From: Candidatus Micrarchaeaceae archaeon
Lineage (GTDB): Archaea > Micrarchaeota > Micrarchaeia > Micrarchaeales > Micrarchaeaceae
Length of the DNA: 8,984 nt
Direction of reading: 5' to 3'
Assembly (NCBI GenBank): GCA_027310535.1
Contig: DAIDAQ010000031.1
Span: forward strand, 1-8,984
Both the position numbers and the translations under genes were made by a program. Position 1 is the first letter of the stretch. Each line of letters starts with the position of its first letter. This document shows, piece by piece, positions 1-5,718 of the stretch. The notes beneath the pieces were generated by a model. That model had not been told where the DNA came from and ran no database searches. It worked only from the letters and a program-made list of their open reading frames with translations.

Positions 1-102
1 GATCAGTATCGCCCACCCGTAGGTCATCAGGTACTCCATCGCGGACTGGTTTCTGAAGTCAGAGTGAGATGTTACTCTCTCTCTCTTTTGGAAGTTCAAC
101 AC
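1..102 (-). CDS. Class III signal peptide pilin-like protein (5' part only, runs off the window)
   Basis: Only the N-terminal part is in the window; the gene continues past base 1. Read from a GTG at 102 the peptide begins MLNFQKRERV and reaches the class III (archaellin/type IV pilin) signature QSAMEYLMTYGWAILI, which also occurs in the full pilin at 5719-6201. Proteins with this signal are normally cut by a prepilin peptidase before the hydrophobic helix and assembled into surface filaments; that is family knowledge. The start is uncertain. An in-frame stop lies at 115-117 and there is no in-frame ATG before the signature, so GTG 102 or TTG 99 must be used. A better-placed ATG at 113-115 is out of frame and separated from the pilin frame by a six-unit GA repeat at 75-86. 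The gene may therefore be phase-variable, frameshifted, or simply start at GTG. Confidence 0.72.
   Translation of the reverse strand, partial: MLNFQKRERVTSHSDFRNQSAMEYLMTYGWAILI
75..86. repeat. (CT/GA)6 dinucleotide tract in the 5' end of the pilin gene
   Basis: Six CT units on the plus strand (six AG units on the coding strand) lie between the possible start codons and the pilin signal peptide. Changing the tract by one extra unit would put the upstream ATG in frame with the pilin. The tract is visible; any slippage is inference. Confidence 0.85.
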
Positions 103-153
103 GATTCTTACCCATCAGTATCTAAGCACGGCATACAACACTTGCAGTATAAC

Positions 154-163
154 TTTTAAAACC
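154..163 (-). promoter_or_regulatory. TATA-like box for the left-edge pilin gene
   Basis: On the minus strand the sequence reads GTTTTAAAAG, an A/T core suited to an archaeal box A. A start site about 25 bases downstream would fall near 130, just before the out-of-frame ATG and some 28 bases before GTG 102. The core is nearly symmetric, so it could instead serve the plus strand. Confidence 0.35.
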
Positions 164-247
164 TATATGGTGATGGTGCTATGAGGCAGTGCCCCAAATA
201 ACGGCCGATGAAGGCATGAAAGTTTTTTGCCTTTGGTTTGGCAGAGC

Positions 248-255
248 CTATAAAT
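248..255 (+). promoter_or_regulatory. TATA box of hjc
   Basis: CTATAAAT lies 38 bases before the ATG at 294, giving an expected transcription start near 277-280 and a short leader. Its position makes the longer open frame beginning at GTG 189 unlikely to be translated, which supports the ATG at 294 as the true hjc start. Confidence 0.55.
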
Positions 256-293
256 TCATGACTGCTGATATAATCTGGTTTTGTGGTGCTGTC

Positions 294-722
294 ATGAGAA
301 CCTATTCCAAGGGGGCAAGAGCAGAAAGAGAGCTGATGGTGCTCCTGCAGGTGGAAGGTTACTCTGTCATGCGCTCTGCAGGCTCCGGCGTGAACTCGAT
401 AACGCCAGACATCATAGCTGTCAAGAAAGGAAAGGGGCTCGCATTCGAGTGCAAGGCATGGGAGAAAACAAACATAACGTTCGAGAGGGAGAAGATCAAT
501 GTGCTGAAAGCATGGGAAGAGAACACGATGATGGAGACCTTTGTGGGATGGCGGTCTAATGGCTATGGCTGGCTGTTCGTAAAGCTTGGGGAACTCGCAC
601 CCACTGGCAAAGGCTACATAATAACCAGGAGGAACGCGCTTTCCATCGGGAGAGGGTTTGAGGGGATGCTGGGCAGGAAGCCTGCGGTTGCCGGTGTTGC
701 AAACAATGCTGAGGCGGTGTGA
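294..722 (+). CDS. hjc: Archaeal Holliday junction resolvase Hjc
   Basis: Predicted homodimeric, metal-dependent nuclease that cuts four-way DNA junctions during recombination and replication-fork repair. The 142-residue protein has the Hjc order of motifs: MRTYSKGARAEREL with the metal-binding Glu at residue 11, then RSAGSG at 27-32, TPDIIAV with Asp39, and FECKA with Glu52 and Lys54. These match the E...D...ExK core of the PD-(D/E)xK superfamily. The open frame extends upstream to GTG 189, but ATG 294 is chosen because known Hjc proteins start just before the KG-xx-AERE motif and because a TATA box sits at 248-255. The C-terminal 15 or so residues (rich in Ala, Val, Gly) go beyond the usual core. 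The stop overlaps the ndk start, so the two are probably cotranscribed and translationally coupled. Confidence 0.9.
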   Translation: MRTYSKGARAERELMVLLQVEGYSVMRSAGSGVNSITPDIIAVKKGKGLAFECKAWEKTNITFEREKINVLKAWEENTMMETFVGWRSNGYGWLFVKLGELAPTGKGYIITRRNALSIGRGFEGMLGRKPAVAGVANNAEAV

Positions 723-1288
723 ACGTGATCGAGAGGACATTGGTTCTTGTTAAACCGGACGGAGTATACAGGGCGCTTATAGGCAGGATAATATCTAGGT
801 TCGAGGACGCTGGGCTGAAGCTCGCCGCCATCAAGATGGTGGTGGCGGATACAGAGCTCGTCTGCAGCCACTATGCACCAGACGAAGCTTGGCTGAGGTT
901 CAGCGGTGCGAAGACAAAGGAGGCTTACCTGAAGCAGGGCAAGATAGTGGAGGAGAGCGACATTGAGATAGGCCACAAGACGAGGAACAAGCTGCTCAGG
1001 TCATTGACAGGCAACCCTGTAGTGGCGATGGTCATAGAGGGCAACGACGCTGTGTTTGTAGTCAGGAAGATAGCGGGTGGCACAGAGCCCAGAACCGCAG
1101 AACCAAGCTCGATACGCGGCAGCATGTCAAGCGACTCGTACGCACTGAGCGACGCCGCGGACAGGGCGGTCAGGAACCTTGTCCACGCCTCGGGCACTGT
1201 GCAGGAGGCGGAGCGCGAGATCTCTGTCTGGTTCAGGAAGGGTGAGATTGTGGATTACAAAAGAGGGGACCACGACACCCTTTATTAG
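719..1288 (+). CDS. ndk: Nucleoside diphosphate kinase (archaeal long form)
   Basis: Predicted to transfer the gamma phosphate between nucleoside tri- and diphosphates through a phosphohistidine, balancing NTP and dNTP pools in the cytoplasm. Visible motifs are LVKPDG at residues 10-15, the nucleotide-contact region VRKIAGGTEP at 115-124, SSIRG at 130-134, and NLVHASG at 153-159 containing the catalytic His156. At 189 residues it is longer than typical bacterial enzymes of about 140-150. The extra length is near residues 50-85 and as an insert between SIRG and NLVHAS, a pattern I recall from some archaeal NDKs. The usual HASD reads HASG, also seen in such forms as far as I recall. The GTG start overlaps the hjc stop (GTGTGA), which suggests translational coupling. 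The gene ends tail to tail with the DUF59 gene. Confidence 0.93.
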   Translation: MNVIERTLVLVKPDGVYRALIGRIISRFEDAGLKLAAIKMVVADTELVCSHYAPDEAWLRFSGAKTKEAYLKQGKIVEESDIEIGHKTRNKLLRSLTGNPVVAMVIEGNDAVFVVRKIAGGTEPRTAEPSSIRGSMSSDSYALSDAADRAVRNLVHASGTVQEAEREISVWFRKGEIVDYKRGDHDTLY

Positions 1289-1578
1289 TCTCTGTACCTG
1301 AGCTCGTCGCTCATCATCTCCGGGTTCCACATCGGGTCCCATACAAGGTCCACATCGACCTTCCCTACCCCCTGTATCGCCTCCAGCCTCAGCTGGACGT
1401 CAGCGATTATTATCCCGGTGACGGGGCACATTGGTGATGTCATCGTCATGGTTATTCTGACAGAGCTGTCCTGCCCTATACTTATCCCGTAGATCAGCCC
1501 TATGTCGACTATGTTGGCATCGAGCTCAGGGTCCTTGCACTGCGCCAATGCGTTGGCAACTTCTTTGACTGTAACCAT
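1285..1578 (-). CDS. DUF59/MIP18-family protein (PaaD/SufT-like, Fe-S cluster assembly)
   Basis: A 97-residue single-domain protein of the MIP18/PaaD/SufT group, whose members help mature iron-sulfur proteins; a role in Fe-S cluster assembly is inferred from the family. Visible features are KDPEL at residues 15-19, IVDIGLIYGI at 23-32, TMTSPMCP at 45-52 with the conserved Cys51, and the C-terminal WDPMWNPEMMSDELR at 80-94, a hallmark of the family. ATG 1578 is the natural start: the first domain residues follow immediately and a TATA-like box lies about 30-36 bases upstream. The stop shares four bases with the convergent ndk stop, so both genes end on TTAG. No suf partner genes are in the window. 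Confidence 0.9.
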   Translation of the reverse strand: MVTVKEVANALAQCKDPELDANIVDIGLIYGISIGQDSSVRITMTMTSPMCPVTGIIIADVQLRLEAIQGVGKVDVDLVWDPMWNPEMMSDELRYRD

Positions 1579-1607
1579 GGTACCGATAAGAAGTTAACGC
1601 TCAATGA

Positions 1608-1614
1608 TTTAAAC
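1608..1614 (-). promoter_or_regulatory. TATA-like box of the DUF59 gene
   Basis: On the minus strand GGTTTAAATC lies 30-36 bases before the ATG at 1578. This spacing suggests a very short leader or leaderless mRNA. Confidence 0.45.
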
Positions 1615-1647
1615 CCTTACTCCCCAGCCCTGTAAACCTGTAAAAAG

Positions 1648-1659
1648 AAAGGGCCCTTT
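1648..1659. repeat. 12-bp perfect palindrome AAAGGGCCCTTT
   Basis: Perfectly self-complementary sequence in the spacer between the divergent DUF59 and beta-helix genes, roughly 35 bases upstream of one TATA-like box and 50 upstream of the other. It could be a regulator site, but nothing in the window identifies a cognate protein. Confidence 0.5.
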
Positions 1660-1708
1660 GGGCGAAGCAAGCCGCAAGTAATCTTTTCTACTGCAATCGC
1701 AGCATCAC

Positions 1709-1717
1709 AAATAAATA
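1709..1717 (+). promoter_or_regulatory. TATA box of the beta-helix gene
   Basis: CAAATAAATAG lies about 33-40 bases before ATG 1750. A GGTGG ribosome-binding motif at 1741-1745 follows, four bases before the start codon. The two together support the chosen start. Confidence 0.5.
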
Positions 1718-1749
1718 GGTTCCTGCAGCTTTACACAAGCGGTGGATAT

Positions 1750-2334
1750 ATGTTAGGAACAAGAAAGAGCAGAGGCGGGACCGTTGAAGTGTTGCTGGTA
1801 GAGGAGCTGCAGAGGCTTGACATTGGCGTCACTACGGCAGTGATTGGGGAGCGAGTCTTCACAAGGAAAGAGAACAGGTTCAGCAGGGGAGGGTTTGTCG
1901 AGTCCACTGCGCACGCAGACGGCACGGCGTTTGTTGGGAGGAACGCGGTTGTGCTGGAGAATGCAAGGGTGCTGGACAAGGCAAGGGTTGAGGGCTTCAG
2001 CATGGTCTTCGGGAGCGCGGAGCTCCACGACAGCGCTAGGCTCCACGACAGCGCACAGGCCTACGGTAATGCACAGCTCTTCAACGAGGTCGAGGCCTAC
2101 GGCAGCGCCAGCGTCTACGGCGGCGCGAAACTGTACGGCAAGATCAAGCTGCGCGACAGTGTGAGAATACACGGCAGGTCGCGCATCTTCGGCAACTCCC
2201 TGGAGCTGCGCGGCAGGCTCGAGGCAGGAGGCATGGAAGACAGCGGGATCGTGGGCATTGAAATAAGAAGGCTCTTAACAGCCAGGGAAGAGGCAGCATA
2301 CCAAGAGGAAAAGGGCGGCATCGGCAAGGGGTAG
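1750..2334 (+). CDS. Left-handed beta-helix hexapeptide-repeat protein, function unknown
   Basis: A 194-residue protein whose middle, residues about 52-158, is a run of around 18 hexapeptides of the form (A/S)-x-(V/L)-(Y/F/H)-(G/D)-(N/S), for example SAELHD, SARLHD, NAQLFN, SASVYG, GAKLYG. Eighteen repeats would make about six turns of a left-handed beta-helix. The repeat style resembles YdcK-like proteins and other non-enzymatic hexapeptide proteins more than classic acyltransferases, and I see no obvious acyltransferase catalytic His loop. The N-terminal 50 residues include VEVLLVEELQRLDIGVTTAVIGERVF and look like a small cap. The C-terminal 35 residues are charged and probably helical (RRLLTAREEAAYQEEK). 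There is no signal peptide, so it is likely cytoplasmic. It has its own TATA box and GGTGG motif. Scaffold, trimeric enzyme relative and surface-binding protein all remain possible. Confidence 0.75.
   Translation: MLGTRKSRGGTVEVLLVEELQRLDIGVTTAVIGERVFTRKENRFSRGGFVESTAHADGTAFVGRNAVVLENARVLDKARVEGFSMVFGSAELHDSARLHDSAQAYGNAQLFNEVEAYGSASVYGGAKLYGKIKLRDSVRIHGRSRIFGNSLELRGRLEAGGMEDSGIVGIEIRRLLTAREEAAYQEEKGGIGKG
2020..2055 (+). repeat. 18-bp tandem duplication encoding ELHDSA-RLHDSA
   Basis: Two adjacent six-codon units share 14 identical bases, CTCCACGACAGCGC at 2023-2036 and 2041-2054. Each unit encodes one hexapeptide of the beta-helix, so the protein has recently gained or homogenised a repeat at DNA level. 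Confidence 0.85.
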
Positions 2335-2503
2335 GTAGGGCGGCCATGAAGGCGGCTGGCCGTTCAATCACCATAAAAGCACTGCAGTCTGCGGATCGGG
2401 GTGCAATGGGTGGGCGTGCTCCAGCCCATTAAGGGCGTGGGATTTCCAGCTATGAAGGGTTAATAACCTGCCGATATAATCATAGCTGTGCAGGAGCACT
2501 GCT
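2335..2503. other. Intergenic spacer with small inverted repeats and the aIF5B promoter
   Basis: No convincing gene. It holds a 6-bp stem CGGCCA/TGGCCG at 2341-2346 and 2357-2362 right after the beta-helix stop (a weak terminator candidate with no T run), a stem AATGGG/CCCATT near 2405-2430, an odd palindrome GGTTAATAACC at 2458-2468, a TATA-like GATATAAT at 2473-2480 and an AGGAG at 2492-2496. Confidence 0.5.
2473..2480 (+). promoter_or_regulatory. TATA-like box of aIF5B
   Basis: GATATAAT sits 24-31 bases before GTG 2504. If transcription begins 25 bases downstream the mRNA is nearly leaderless, which would make AGGAG at 2492-2496 fortuitous; the two signals cannot both be fully used from this box. 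GGTTAATAACC lies immediately upstream. Confidence 0.45.
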
Positions 2504-4264
2504 GTGATTCGGATGATAAGGCAGCCGATAATATGCGTGATGGGGCATGTAGACTCCGGCAAGACGAGCCTGCTCGATGCCATACGCAGCTCCGCCATAG
2601 CCGCGAGGGAGGCAGGCGGGATAACGCAACACATAGGCGCGAGCGAGGTGCCGCTGGACGTCATAGAACAGATATGCGGTCCTGTACTGAGGGAGACAAA
2701 GTCAAAGCTAGTAATCCCAGGGCTGCTCTTCATAGACACCCCTGGGCACGAGGCGTTCACGAATCTGAGGAAGATAGGTGGGAGTGCAGCAGACATGGCG
2801 ATAATCGTTGCCGACGTATCAAAGGGGTTCGAACCGCAGACAATCGAGGCGGTCAACATCCTCAAAGGGTACAAGACCCCGTTCATAGTCGCGGCGAACA
2901 AGGTTGACGCGCTCACGGGCTGGCACGACACGAAATCAAGGAGCGTGCATGCCGCCCTCGGACAGCAGGGGGAGCACGTGCTGAGGGCACTCGAAGATTA
3001 CATATATGGGTTGATAGGGAACATGAGCGAGCTCGGTTTCACCAGCGAGCGTTACGACAGGGTGAAGGACTTCCAGAAGGAGGTTGCGATCGTGCCGGTC
3101 AGCGCGCGCACTGGCGAGGGGCTCGCGGAGCTTCTCATGCTTGTCTCAGGCCTGTCGCAGAAGTTCCTGGAGCTGCGCCTCAGCATAGAGGTGAAGGGCC
3201 CTGGCAGGGGAAGCATACTCGAGAAGAAGGAGGTGAAGGGACTGGGCACGACGATAGACATCATACTCTATGAGGGCTCGCTGCATGTGAACGACACGGT
3301 GGCGTTCGCCGTCCCCGGGGGCGTCGCTGCGGTGAAAATAAAGGCGCTCCTCAAGCCAAAGCCCCTCCATGAAATAAGGGAATCATCGAGCAAGTTCTTC
3401 AGCATAGATTCAGTGAATGCTGCAGCGGGGGTCAAGATAAGCGGCAACGGGCTTGAGGAGGCGCTCCCTGGCTCGCCTCTCATACAGACGACGGACAAGG
3501 ATTACATGGGCAAGATCAACTCTGAGCTGGGTTCGATATTCTCCTCGGACAGGACGGGGATCATACTGAAGGCGGACTCGATAGGCAGCATCGAGGCACT
3601 CTCCATGCTCCTCTCATCCCAAGGGGTAAGGGTCAGTAGGAAGGGCCTCGGGAATGTGACAAAGAGGGACGTGCTCGACGCGTTCGCGATGAGTGCACTC
3701 GATCCTAAGGGCGCGATGATAGTCTCCTTCAACGTCCAGACAGAGAAGGACGCGTTCGAGACAGCGGGTGCGAGTGGCGTAACGATTATAGAAGGGAACA
3801 TAATATACAAGCTGCTCGACGACTACAACGAGCTGGCTGCGCAGATTGACAAGAGGTGCAAGGAGGAGCTGGAGCGCGAGCTCGTCTTCCCGGGGGAGAT
3901 AGAGGTGCTCCCGAACTCGTGCTTCAGGGTATCGCACCCTGCGATCTTCGGCGTAACGGTTGCCAGGGGAAGGATAAAGCCAGGGTACACGCTGATGGGC
4001 GGCGATGGCGCTGTGATAGGGAAGATAAAAGGGATGCAGAACGACAAGGCAGCGGTTGAGGCTGCCGGCAAGGGGGAGAGCGTTGCGATCTCAATGGAGG
4101 GCGTCACTTTCGGAAGGCAGGTAAGGGAGCGGCAGAGGCTGTTCACGAGGGTCAGGGACGGGGACGAGAGGCAGCTTGCAAAGAGCAGCCTCCTGAGCGA
4201 TGAAGAACGTGCGCTCCTTGCCGAGATAATCGGGCTGAAGAGGCTCTCAAAAGAGCAAGAATAA
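2504..4264 (+). CDS. infB: Translation initiation factor aIF5B
   Basis: Translational GTPase predicted to promote ribosomal subunit joining and initiator tRNA placement. The 586-residue length is that of the archaeal factor without the long N-terminal extension of eukaryotic eIF5B. GTPase motifs are intact: G1 GHVDSGKT at residues 14-21, switch I region GGITQHIGAS at 38-47, G3 DTPGHEAF at 78-85, G4 NKVD at 132-135, and the G5 motif SARTGEGL before domain II. The P-loop reads HVDSGKT where many homologues have HVDHGKT. No intein interrupts the G domain, although such inteins occur in some archaea. GTG 2504 is favoured because AGGAG lies seven bases upstream; ATG 2513 gives almost the same protein (MIRQPIICVMGHVD) and fits family starts equally well. 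The gene appears monocistronic, and an IS630 remnant begins just after its stop. Confidence 0.96.
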   Translation: MIRMIRQPIICVMGHVDSGKTSLLDAIRSSAIAAREAGGITQHIGASEVPLDVIEQICGPVLRETKSKLVIPGLLFIDTPGHEAFTNLRKIGGSAADMAIIVADVSKGFEPQTIEAVNILKGYKTPFIVAANKVDALTGWHDTKSRSVHAALGQQGEHVLRALEDYIYGLIGNMSELGFTSERYDRVKDFQKEVAIVPVSARTGEGLAELLMLVSGLSQKFLELRLSIEVKGPGRGSILEKKEVKGLGTTIDIILYEGSLHVNDTVAFAVPGGVAAVKIKALLKPKPLHEIRESSSKFFSIDSVNAAAGVKISGNGLEEALPGSPLIQTTDKDYMGKINSELGSIFSSDRTGIILKADSIGSIEALSMLLSSQGVRVSRKGLGNVTKRDVLDAFAMSALDPKGAMIVSFNVQTEKDAFETAGASGVTIIEGNIIYKLLDDYNELAAQIDKRCKEELERELVFPGEIEVLPNSCFRVSHPAIFGVTVARGRIKPGYTLMGGDGAVIGKIKGMQNDKAAVEAAGKGESVAISMEGVTFGRQVRERQRLFTRVRDGDERQLAKSSLLSDEERALLAEIIGLKRLSKEQE

Positions 4265-4276
4265 ACACATCTATAT

Positions 4277-4304
4277 TATAGCTTCCCGTGAAAGTCCCAC
4301 AACT
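4277..4304. repeat. Terminal inverted repeat (transposase 3' side) of the degenerate IS630 element
   Basis: This stretch begins TATAGCTTCCC and ends CACAACT. It aligns without gaps at about 21 of 28 positions with 8801-8828, the 5' end of the second IS630 copy. Since the two transposases face opposite ways, the match is what paired terminal inverted repeats predict. It begins 12 bases after the aIF5B stop, next to a TA of the kind IS630 elements duplicate. Confidence 0.65.
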
Positions 4305-4326
4305 ATTTCTGCACTGAAAGCAGCAC

Positions 4327-5131
4327 CTATATAAGCGCCATTGTTGCGACGCTCCTGACTCCGTCGCACGTCATCGTATCGGCGAAACGACCGACGACAT
4401 ATCCTATCTGTTTGATGCTTTTGAAGTTGCGGTTGTCCAGCAGTTTGCCCCGTAGGTAGTTGTGTATGTACTTTTCGGGGTTGAGTTCTGGTGAGTATGG
4501 AGGCATGAAAAGCAACCGCATGTTGTCTCTCTTATCAAAGAATCTACCAACACGTTTATCGTGGTGCACCGCACCATTATCCAAAACTACCAGTATTCTG
4601 TCGTCTGGATAATGCTGTTCTATCTTGTGAGGAAGTAGTAGGAATGAGATGTTCTTGCGGACTTCCTCACAGTCTCGATGATTTCTCCCACTGGCACCCC
4701 AACAGCTCCGAAGCAGTTCACCCTCCCGGTCTTGCTCTGTGGTGCCTCGGCAATGAGCCGCTGGTCGTACGTCCATTTGTATCCATTGAGCGCGGATGTA
4801 GATACAGACATCTCGCCGGCAAACACGACCTTCGTGAACTTGAAGTCGTTCAGAAGGGTTTTGAAGACCTTTTGCGAACTCCACCTGCCTGCTTTGAGTT
4901 CTACCTCCTTGTATCTCAACCGCGCCTTTACATAGTGTGCACCTGTCTTGACAAGGTGAACCCTAAGTGCCCCTCTTCGATGGTTTTTCCCCCGCATTTC
5001 ATGAAATAGAGACGAAGTTTCTTCGTCGTGCAGGATGTCGCCTTTATCCCGTACTTCTTCGGATCATTCTCATCGATGAGCTGCTTTATCTCCTTTTCAT
5101 CCCCTTTATGAGTTTTGGGGGCGCTCAGGCC
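4327..5131 (-). pseudogene. IS630-family transposase, frameshifted and truncated
   Basis: The protein is split over three frames. An upstream part, from about 5131 to 4975, reads GLSAPKTHKG and then KKYGIKA and TKKLRLYFMK. A middle part starting in frame at 4997 gives VHLVKTGAHYVKARLRYK and FAGEMSVSTSALNGYKWTYD. The last part, from about 4660 to the stop at 4327, gives RILVVLDNGAVHH and FMPPYSPELNPEKYIHNYL. The order matches an IS630 DDE transposase. Frame changes fall near 4970-4980 (a GGGG run) and near 4625-4665. Catalytic residues also look damaged: the usual first DE pair reads GE (FAGEM), and the third acidic residue expected after NP-x reads Lys (NPEK). Only the middle Asp in VLDN is clearly kept. 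The N-terminal HTH part is missing. These losses argue for decay over programmed frameshifting. Confidence 0.85.
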
Positions 5132-5308
5132 CTAGGTTTGTCTTAGAGGTTACTTCTACATGTCAGTGAGTGAAGCCAATGAGATAACCGTAAGAAGATA
5201 CGCCAGCGAGGATAAGTCAAGAGCCCTGAGATGACTTTCCAGCTGAAGCCAAAACCTACCCATAAATAGGTATGTAATTTACGCTCTAATCTTGCGATGA
5301 TCGCTTCA
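5132..5308. other. Gene-poor stretch between the IS remnant and the BofA-like gene
   Basis: No complete gene is supported. A 24-codon plus-strand frame at 5160-5234 starts MSVSEANEITVRRYASEDKS and resembles the first residues of a GNAT acetyltransferase, so it may be a gene fragment. ACCTA/TAGGT arms flank CCCATAAA at 5254-5271, and GATGA/TCATC (loop TCGCT) near 5296-5310 forms a short hairpin just past the BofA-like stop, without a T run. Confidence 0.4.
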
Positions 5309-5596
5309 TCAGATCGCTGATACGCCCAGCAGCTTTAGGAGGACCAGTGTGCCGCTCGCAGGGAGTCCGAAGACCGCTATCGGCACAAGCACCTGCCAGC
5401 TGAGGTTTATGCCAAGCGCAAATAGGTAGTTCAGTATGAGGATAAGCATAACCCCGAGCACGCTGTTTATTATTATGCCGAAGACGAGCCTGAAGATAAG
5501 CTTCGCGAGTTTCATAACCACGAATAGCACGAGTGCTATCAAGCCTATGATTACCAGCTCACTCACTATTCCTGCGCCCAGCAACGGGATTGCCAT
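5309..5596 (-). CDS. Small membrane protein, BofA-like family
   Basis: A 95-residue, strongly hydrophobic protein with about three membrane helices, at residues 14-33, 38-62 and 68-90. The second half, FGIIINSVLGVMLILILNYLFALGINLSWQ split across helix two and followed by VPIAVFGLPASGTLVLLKLLG, resembles the BofA domain with its conserved Asn residues and terminal GxPG-like turn (here GLPA). In Bacillus, BofA holds an intramembrane SpoIVFB protease complex inactive. Archaea do not sporulate, so that role cannot be carried over; archaeal members are of unknown function. The frame is open to a TTG at 5614, but ATG 5596 is preferred because the spacer before it carries a TATA-like TTATTTTAAG about 25-35 bases upstream. 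It lies downstream of the pilin on the same strand, separated by about 120 bases, and is probably transcribed on its own. Confidence 0.62.
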   Translation of the reverse strand: MAIPLLGAGIVSELVIIGLIALVLFVVMKLAKLIFRLVFGIIINSVLGVMLILILNYLFALGINLSWQVLVPIAVFGLPASGTLVLLKLLGVSAI

Positions 5597-5620
5597 GGGG
5601 GGATTACTCAGCAAAACTTA

Positions 5621-5630
5621 AAATAAGCGC
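5621..5630 (-). promoter_or_regulatory. TATA-like box of the BofA-like gene
   Basis: The minus strand reads CTTATTTTAAG about 25-35 bases before ATG 5596. It indicates a short leader and supports the ATG over the TTG at 5614. Confidence 0.4.
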
Positions 5631-5662
5631 TGTACAGCCAGCAAAACTCTCGTTGATGATGG

Positions 5663-5682
5663 GGGCAGGGCTAGCCCTGTCC
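5663..5682 (-). terminator. GC-rich hairpin after the pilin gene, possible terminator or RNA-stabilising stem
   Basis: CAGGGCTAGCCCTG at 5666-5679 is a perfect 14-bp palindrome, and flanking GG/CC pairs can extend the stem. It lies about 40 bases past the pilin stop and before the next minus-strand promoter. No U-rich tract follows it on the minus strand, so an archaeal intrinsic terminator is not clearly shown. Confidence 0.35.
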
Positions 5683-5718
5683 GTCAAGTTTTACATGCAG
5701 GCAACGCAGAAGAGGCTT

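Larger units (their letters stand above)
4277..5150 (-). mobile_element. Degenerate IS630-family insertion sequence, 5' end lost
   Basis: The element is bounded on the left by a terminal inverted repeat at 4277-4304 and contains a broken transposase. The right boundary is approximate: recognisable transposase sequence fades near 5131 at an in-frame stop, and I find no counterpart of the terminal repeat in 5150-5308. The element therefore lacks the N-terminal HTH region and its second end. It is surely immobile on its own, though a related element at the right edge could act in trans only if both ends existed. Confidence 0.7.

Noticed and set aside
156..740. A 194-codon open frame on the minus strand opposite hjc
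   Set aside because: Its translation shows no family features and is Cys/His/Pro-rich as expected for an antisense shadow. The plus strand encodes a clear Hjc.
1285..1288. Four-base overlap of the ndk and DUF59 stop codons as a regulatory device
   Set aside because: Shared TTAG tail-to-tail stops are common in compact genomes; nothing else suggests regulation.
2405..2430. Stem AATGGG/CCCATT as a riboswitch or small RNA
   Set aside because: A 6-bp stem with an unremarkable loop and no known riboswitch core or box C/D motifs.
2346..2432. A 28-codon plus-strand ORF in the spacer before aIF5B
   Set aside because: No ribosome-binding motif, no promoter at a useful distance and no recognisable protein features.
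2504..4264. Intein in the aIF5B G domain
   Set aside because: The GTPase motifs run at normal spacing and the length of 586 residues leaves no room for an intein.
4620..4997. Programmed ribosomal frameshifting to make a full IS630 transposase
   Set aside because: Two separate frame changes, a missing N-terminus and altered catalytic residues fit decay better. I see no clear slippery sequence with a stimulatory structure.
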